Below are positions 57,441 through 64,000 of a stretch of 64,000 bases of DNA, in pieces. Where the stretch lies: positions 81,962,441 through 82,026,440 of the forward strand of contig NC_088914.1 in NCBI RefSeq assembly GCF_963576675.1, written 5' to 3'. The position numbers and the translations under genes are program-made. The notes beneath the pieces are model-generated. The model did no database searches. It worked only from the letters and a program-made list of their open reading frames with translations, and was not told where the DNA came from. The stretch is from Euphorbia lathyris (Eukaryota > Streptophyta > Magnoliopsida > Malpighiales > Euphorbiaceae). Numbering within the stretch: the first letter of the stretch is position 1; every line of letters starts with the position of its first letter.

Positions 57441-59495
57441 AACCGCTAGGATACAAACTTAATGTAAATAAATTGTTCTTTATATCATTTGTTTAATGAG
57501 ATATATGTTTTATAACTATATAAAGGCAATCCCTTTTAAGCACTAAATAAAGTCTAATAAAAGGAAACCCGTAAGTTTATTTAAAGTGATTATAAAGTGT
57601 TCATACAAGCATGAAGTGAGACAAAACTTTATAGTAAACTGGTAAACTTAAAACCACCCCAAGTCAAGTGATATGTTTGGGATTGACATATCACTGTTGA
57701 GACTTGTATGTAACAATGTCTTCTGTCCGACAGAAAGCTGATCTCACAAGCTTCATATATACAGATATCTGGACAGTTACATAGATCCGATGAAACGTTG
57801 TTCATTAGGATTGGGGATCCGATTTGAGATAACAGGATGGGTAGATTCATCCTTGTCACCTGTTCATCTCATTGGTATTAATATGTATAACTAATCCTCA
57901 GACTCAAAGGAATATTAATTGGTATTCTGGATTACGGAATGTGATGCTTTGACTCTGGTGTAACACGATCCTTAACAGAGATGACTCTGGGGTGTGAACA
58001 GTAGACATTGGGTATCACAGGAAGTAATTGCGGACTCGTTATATATTGGATTGAGCATTTATCACTCCCGATAAATGGGAGATACATCCATGGATCGCTT
58101 GTGGAAGACTCGACTCTAAATCCTTGCAAGGTGATAGCTTAAGAGTAAGAAATACAGATTTCACTTAACCTATCTTTTTGAGTTGACTCGGCCTGTACAA
58201 GTAAAACGAACGTCTCGCTATATGTGACTTGACATCACCCATAGTCATAAGATTCAGTTCAAGGATGTAGTTGATAAAGGATCGAATTATACTGTAACTA
58301 ATACGGAAAGGTTAACGACAGAATCAACCTGTTTTCTTATAGCTCTGGGGGAATGATTACGGACTTGCTAATCACATACTCTGTACATCATTCCGTTATG
58401 CAAAGATTAAATATAATTCTTTGAAAATTAATTTAATAACGTTGCATACGGCTAGAAGCAATAAAAACCTAATGGATCACACATAAGACTTGGAACCTAA
58501 AAGAGAGATAGATGTTAATTAATTGATAGAAGCCCAATTGAGCCCAATAAGGCCCATGGACATAAGGGGGTCGAAATTCATGTAGTGATATACATGAATA
58601 ATTAATTTGATTTTGTTAATCCTAATTAGATTAGGAATATGAATTAAATTAATTAAGAGATAATTAAGTTAGGAGTTTTAATTAGATTAATATACTCCTA
58701 TTATTATCCAATAAAGTTATTATTATTATCCTTAATATATTAGATATATAGTGAGATAATAATTAGGAATTCTATTCCGAATGGAATTCCTATTCAGTAA
58801 CCTAATTCTATCTAACTAGGGATTAGATACAAGAGATTATAAATACCCCTTCCTTGAGATTTTCGAAATCCAAGCAAACCATACCCTACTTGTGATTTTC
58901 GAAATTCACCTAGTCCAAGAGAGAGAAAATTCGACACCCCTAGATCGAGGACGAGATTTCTCTACGGCTTCGTTTGATCAATTGATTTTCATCTATTTCT
59001 TTTATCCTTGATCTTGTGTTGATTAATTAGAGGCAATCTACTTTGGTTGCTATTCAACGGTTGATACTAAATTAATCTTCCCGTGTTTTATTTCGTGTTT
59101 GGGAACTCGAAGAAGAAAAACAAACAAAAGGGAGAAATTCGTTTTACTAATCCTACATCAGGTCAGTTCACGATTTCGCGGATTCCCGGAGATTGAACCG
59201 TCGGATCGTCGCGATTTTTGGACAGGAGCTTCTAGACATATTCTTCCATGTTTCCACCGAAGGGATTGGCGTTCGGAGGTCTGGAAGGTCTGTTTCGGAT
59301 AGGGGAAGATTGATAGACAGTTTCTATCTCTTTTGAAGTTGTGGGCACTTCATTAACAACGGTAGATTGATCATCAAGAGGTAATTCTTCTTATCTCTCT
59401 TTATATGAAATAATGGTTAACGGATCTTGTGGTTAAATGGAAATAGGTTAAATTTTTTATATTTCCGCTGCTATACCTTAGCCTAATTTCCAACA
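57440..59495 (+). repeat. 5' LTR of the right-hand copia element
   Basis: The right boundary is firm: the LTR ends CTAATTTCCAACA at 59495 and is followed directly by GTGGTATCAGAGAC, the Met-tRNA primer-binding site. The start is approximate, because the older copia sequence on the left is degraded and 'ccgctaggatacaa' occurs on both sides of the likely junction (57388 and 57443). A TATA-like 'gattataaatacccc' lies at about 58836, suiting a U3 promoter. At about 2 kb the LTR is long for a copia element. No partner LTR is in the window. Confidence 0.75.
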
Positions 59496-59615
59496 GTGGT
59501 ATCAGAGACATCATTAAATCCGTTATTTCATATATGAAAATTTAGAAGTTTTTTTTTTCAATAGGATTGAATAAATATTTATAGTTAGGATTAATTAACA
59601 ACTTGTTTTGATTAA

Positions 59616-60557
59616 AGAAATGAAATATAAATAGTGTTAAGTGATAATATATAAACTAAGGTTATTTCAGAAAAGTAGCTTTTAAAATCTTATTCTTGTA
59701 TTGTATATTTAGTTAAATGCCCTAAGAATTTTAGACTCTCTCGCTTTTGCCGAGCCCTAGCCGCCACCGCCCAAACTCTTCCCCAACCTCACCTTCATCT
59801 TCACTGAAACAATGGAATCCTTGATTGATATGAGTGCCCACATTACCTTGGAAGAGGAATCCTCCACGGGTCTCATCCTCCAGCCAGACGCCGCCGCGAC
59901 ACAACCCAAACCAAAAACATGGAGCTTGATTGGTTCCTTCCTCACGGATCGTCCGGTGAAAATCCCGTTCATCTGTCGGGTTAGCTCGGGGTCATTTGCT
60001 GCGGCTGGAAACGGGCTGTTACACTGCCGACTTGATCCGTTCCTCGTCGAAGCCCTTTCCTTCCGCGAGGCACTGAGCTGGTTGAAGAAAAAGGGATGGA
60101 CTGGTGTTGTGTTGGAGTCGGATTCACAATTGTTAGTGTGTGCTCTTAAGCGAGAAAGGTCATTTGTTGCGGCTGGAAACGGGTTGTTATGCTGCCGACT
60201 TGATCCGTTCCTCGTCGAAGCCCTCTCCTTTCACGAGGCTCTGAGCTGGTTGAAGACAAAGGGATGGACTGATGCTGTGTTGGAGTCGGATTCACAATTG
60301 TTAGTGTATGCCCTTAAGCGAGAAACTAACGGCAATTCGACTTTAGATTTGATTATCGACAACTGCAAATCCTTATTACAGGATATAGCAGCTTCTCCTA
60401 CCTGTTTTGTTCATAGATCAGCGAATTTTGTAGCCCATGCTCTTGCTCGGGCGGAAATTTCTAGCACTGGTCGTGGGGTGTGGATTAATGAGCCACCTCT
60501 TTTCGTTTGTAATGCTTTAATTACCAATTAATGAATTAATCTTTCCTGTCAAAAAAA
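59616..60557 (+). mobile_element. Internally deleted LINE (L1-type) with 16-bp TSD
   Basis: The insertion is flanked by AACTTGTTTTGATTAA (59600-59615 and 60558-60573) and ends in a short A run, as expected for target-primed reverse transcription. It retains the start of ORF1 and the RNase H end of ORF2, with everything between deleted. It lies in the leader of the copia element and is therefore younger than that element. Confidence 0.88.
59812..60531 (+). CDS. LINE ORF1-RNase H fusion, 239 residues
   Basis: The N-terminal 50 residues (HITLEEESSTGLILQPD, TWSLIGSFLTDRPVKIPF) match the start of plant L1 ORF1 (DUF4283 region, RNA-binding). At about residue 58 the frame passes into the RNase H-like domain of ORF2: FREALSWLKKKGWTGVVLES keeps the conserved Glu and, in LESDSQLLV, the Asp. 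The end reads FVHRSANFVAHALARAE. A 168-bp block is tandemly duplicated in frame (59992-60159 and 60160-60327), so this motif pair occurs twice. The domain's first catalytic Asp (DGA motif) is missing, so RNase H activity is unlikely. Reverse transcriptase and endonuclease are absent. The frame is uninterrupted; whether it is expressed is unknown. Confidence 0.8.
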   Translation: MESLIDMSAHITLEEESSTGLILQPDAAATQPKPKTWSLIGSFLTDRPVKIPFICRVSSGSFAAAGNGLLHCRLDPFLVEALSFREALSWLKKKGWTGVVLESDSQLLVCALKRERSFVAAGNGLLCCRLDPFLVEALSFHEALSWLKTKGWTDAVLESDSQLLVYALKRETNGNSTLDLIIDNCKSLLQDIAASPTCFVHRSANFVAHALARAEISSTGRGVWINEPPLFVCNALITN

Positions 60558-60573
60558 AACTTGTTTTGATTAA

Positions 60574-62076
60574 TTGATTCTAAAGATAAATAAGTTTTAA
60601 TTAATTGTTAATTAAAAGAGATTATGCGTATGTTCCTAATTATTTTGGTTGATAATCATTATAACGAAATCTATTAGTTTTATAGTTAGATTGATAAAAT
60701 CAGTTTTATTAATTCTAAAGATAAAACGAAAATCTATAGTAGTTTTTCCTATTTTCTGAAAATCGTTTTAAAACTGTTTTAGAACTGATATATATATATT
60801 TAAAATCGTTTTTATATTTAAATATATATGTTTCAGAAATTGATAGTTTTCTGTTTTGATTAGCGAATGAAAATTTGTTTAAAAATTTGTTTTACCAATT
60901 TGTAAATCAAAATGTTAAATGAATTAAAATCAAAATAATTGGGACGTGCATAATTAAAGTTTTGTATAGTTATATTAATCTAAAGATTAATATAAAAGAT
61001 ACGAAAACTATTAGAAGTAAAAATTGGATGAAAGTTAATTGATAAGTTAATGTGATTAACATAAATATTACATAAGATAGTTATGTAATCAACCAATTAA
61101 ATTTATTTAATTGAGTCTATGCATGTTTGGAGTTATGAACATATTTGGACCCTCTTTAGTCTTTTGGTATTTTTAAAACAGGGCCTGCGAGTCATGCCTT
61201 TCTACTATCTATTGTAATTTCTCCTCTCATCTGATTCTCTTCAATTCAATTGAAGTTTTCTTTAGTAGTATAGAAATTAATATGTAATTTCAAGGCGCCA
61301 TGGAGAAGACGGAGGACCTAAAGAGAAATATGTAATAGTTAGTATTTCCTTAGGTTTGCCCTTTTATTCCGTCTCTGGCTCGACGGAATAATTTAGATGA
61401 TATGTCCATAACGCCAATGTATGTGAATGTATGTGTCTGATGTATGCTAAAGCAAATCAAGACTAAGTTAGATTATGAGACCTAAAATAAAATCTCTCAT
61501 TAAAAAGTTAAGTAAATAAACAAGTTATTAAAATCGGTTGCCCCTCCCTAATATTATACTTCAGCCGGCAGTGCTGAGGGCCTTTGGGTTGTTGAGTAAA
61601 CTCAAGCTCGGGGTCCTTTCGGTAACACCTGAATTATCGAAAATCATTTTTCATGAATATGGGGTAATACTTAAATTAGATTATAATAATTGGATGAGTA
61701 AACTCATGTTGTCATAAACTAATGGGCAAGACGGTTGGGATTAATATGAATAGCAGATTAGTTACTAATGTGGTTAGTAACCCAATAACCTAGGAATCAC
61801 ATTAATGTGATTGATTACATGAATCTACCTAATGAATGAGACTAGCTTGTTGAGTAAACTCAAGGCGAAATCTCAGGAGTTAGGATCCTAGCTCACTAAA
61901 GGATTTGTGAAATTCTTCGAATTAATATGGAGGGCTATTAATTTGGCAAAATAGTGGGAGCAATCTAAAATAAACTAAAAGGCCTATAATTTTAGATTGA
62001 TATACTTTAAGCAAATGAATGACATACGTTTACTCTTTCTCACTCTCAGGTTTAAATTAAACCCACTCTTATAATC
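60574..62076 (+). other. Leader of the right-hand copia element
   Basis: This is untranslated sequence between the PBS region and gag. It is AT-rich, with the phrase 'ttgagtaaactcaag' at about 61592 and 61852, and no open frame with motifs. It presumably holds packaging signals; none can be identified. Confidence 0.6.
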
Positions 62077-64000
62077 ATGACTAACACCGATCTGCGAAAC
62101 ATTATTACCGATAACAAATTGAATGGTTCAAACTTCACCGACTGGTATCGCAACCTCAAAATTGTTTTGAAGTTCGAGAGGAAAGGGTATGTACTTGATA
62201 CACCGATACCCCCTTACCCAACGGATGATGCTCCCTACTAAGAATTTTATGCTTACTTGAAACATAAATCTCATGACGATCAAACGGGAGACATCATATT
62301 TGCATCTTTGACACCGGAAGTAAAAAGGCAACTACATTCAGATATGGATGCCTATTCCATGGTCAAGCACCTAAAAGAGTTATTTGTGAATGAAACTCGG
62401 TGCGAGCGCTTCGAAATAACCAAGGAGTTATATAAAAGCAAGATGCAGGTGGGCACATCTGTAATGGCACATTGTGCAAAGATTATCAGCCTTATCACCA
62501 AGTTTTCTAGTATTGGAGATGCCATGGACCATGAACTAAGTGAAAACTTACTTCTTCAGTCCCTCCCCGAAAGTTACTCACAGTTCATCATGAACTACCA
62601 AATGAGTGGCTTGCAAACCTCTCTTGTAGAGCTTGCGCATATACTCGAGTCAGTCAAGCCCATTATAAAAGAAAACGAGGAGATACTGGCCCTTGCTATT
62701 GAAGGATCGAGAAAAAAGGAAAGGGATCTCTCCCAATCCAAACCATCTTGATAAAGGCAAGGGGGCTGAGCTCACCGAAACGAAGGGAAAGGAATTAAAG
62801 AGGCCCAAAGGAAAGTGCTACTATTGTGGTGACTTGGGGCATTGGAAGAGAAACTGCGTGGAGTACCTGACCTTCCACAAGAAGGAAAATGACGGTACTT
62901 CAACATCTGGTATGTTTTATATTGAAATAAATACAGTTTCACTGTCTGAATCTTGGGTATTAGATACCGGATGTGGATCTCATATTTGTATAAATATGCA
63001 AGAGCTAAATCAGACTAGGGAACTAAAGAAAGAAAGCATAAACTTGCGAGTAGGAAATGGAGCAAGAGTTGCCGCCCTCGCAATTGGAGATTATGTTTTA
63101 AATTTGCCCTCTGGGCTTGTAATAGAATTAAGGAATTATTTATACGTTCCTCAAATGTCTCGCAACATTATTTCTATTAGCCGTCTTGTTGACGACGGTT
63201 TTCATATTTCAATAAAAGACAAGAGTTGCAATTTTTATAAAGATTCGATCTTTTATTTTTCAGGAATTTCACAAAATGGGATTTATGTGTTAGATAACAA
63301 AATTCTTGCTTTTGCAATTGATACCAAAAGACATAAGCTAGATAATTCAACTTACTTGTGGCATTGTCGTTTAGGCCACATAAAAAAGAGACGCATGCTA
63401 AAGCTACATTCAGATGGGCTTATAGATCCAATCGATCCCGAATCATTGGAAACATGCGAATCATGTTTAAAAGGTAAAATGACAAAGACACCCTTTAGCA
63501 ATAAAGGTGAGCGTGTATCAGACACTCTAGGACTCATTCATTCAGATGTATGTGGTCCTATGTCAGTCCAAGCAAGAGGAGGATTCAGATTCTTCATAAG
63601 CTTCATAGATGACCATACCCGATATGGTTACATCTACTTGATGAAGCACAAGTCAGAAACTTTTGAGAAATTCAAATGCTTCAAGAATGAAGTAGAAAAT
63701 CAATTAGGAAAGAAAATAAAGACGCTTCGATCTGATCGAGAGAAAGAGTTTCTTGAAGAAACACAAAAGGGAAGCATGATTGAACTTGACGAAGTTCAAA
63801 AAGAAGAAACACCGACTGAAACAACAGAGGCAGTTGAGGTACCCGAAGGAGTCCCATTAGATGAGACTCCAGTGCCACCTATTCGTAGATCACAAAGAGT
63901 TCGTGAACTCCCAGTTAGATATGGTTTTCTAGTGGGAGATGATAATGAGGTTCCCGTATTAGACGGCGAACCCGAAAACTATGAAGAGGCTCTTACTAGT
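62077..64000 (+). pseudogene. Copia gag-pol polyprotein, damaged, runs off the window
   Basis: Gag starts at ATG 62077 (MTNTDLRNIITDNKLNGSNF). It has one in-frame stop, TAA 62239, then continues in the same frame to 62751. A +1 shift near 62740 leads into an open frame that reaches the window end. That frame has the zinc knuckle CYYCGDLGHWKRNC, protease WVLDTGCGSHIC, gag-pre-integrase LWHCRLGHIKKRRMLKL, an integrase zinc pair CESC, and the core IHSDVCGPM. After TLRSDREKEF (about 63744) the rest of the integrase is missing. The text jumps in frame to the linker before RT (PPIRRSQRVRELPVRYGF) and ends NYEEALTS at 64000. So integrase lacks its last catalytic region. The stop, the frame slip and the deletion disable it; RT would lie beyond the edge. 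Confidence 0.9.

Noticed and set aside
1..64000. CRISPR array, bacterial operons or phage
   Set aside because: Spliced genes and plant transposons throughout; no short direct repeats with unique spacers.

Overview
This is eudicot nuclear DNA. It is AT-rich, has intron-rich genes with GT-AG splice sites, and carries a TIR-NBS-LRR resistance gene (a class typical of dicots) amid dense, nested plant transposons. The species cannot be named from the sequence. All statements rest on reading the sequence and on family knowledge; no searches were run.

Three ordinary host genes are well supported. (1) A TIR-NBS-LRR immune receptor on the + strand, about 8417-14293, resolved into six exons encoding about 1302 residues. 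(2) A cytosolic Xaa-Pro aminopeptidase P (APP1 type, M24B) on the - strand, 26233-34586, resolved into sixteen exons whose phases all agree, encoding 646 residues. (3) A WrbA/FQR1-like NAD(P)H:quinone oxidoreductase on the - strand, 48622-50904, in two exons, with an N-terminal Gly/Cys motif that suggests acylation.

The rest is mostly mobile DNA. From left to right: a CACTA-like element with a spliced five-exon gene (about 1127-4305); a 580-bp Mutator-type MITE with a perfect 9-bp target duplication (6311-6890); a hAT-type element with a perfect 8-bp duplication (7033-7985); nested Stowaway and Tourist MITEs inside intron 1 of the resistance gene; a short-hairpin cluster and a 540-bp MITE (16.1-16.8 kb); a very large inverted repeat of a hairpin-rich, apparently non-coding element (17.06-20.1 kb); and a gag-only copia element (20827-25516). 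That copia element is split by a Mutator-type element that captured a BAHD acyltransferase, which in turn was split by a hAT element. Further right are a TRIM inside an APP1 intron, two related long-TIR Mutator-type elements (34.9-35.4 and 40.0-40.9 kb), a degenerate DUF1985-type gene (35.6-37.5 kb), a foldback element with A-rich and T-rich arms (41438-42710), a gypsy reverse-transcriptase remnant (44.7-45.2 kb), and a PIF/Harbinger element (51387-53483) whose transposase frame is broken only by four transition-type stops. A decayed copia element (53.8-57.4 kb) is split by another hAT. The window ends in a second copia element with a long 5' LTR, a LINE deletion derivative in its leader, and gag-protease-integrase coding sequence running off the right edge.

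The host genes show no functional cluster or operon logic. Their main relation is spatial: single-copy housekeeping genes and one immune receptor sit among successive waves of insertions, several of which can be ordered in time because one interrupts another and the target duplications are still readable.
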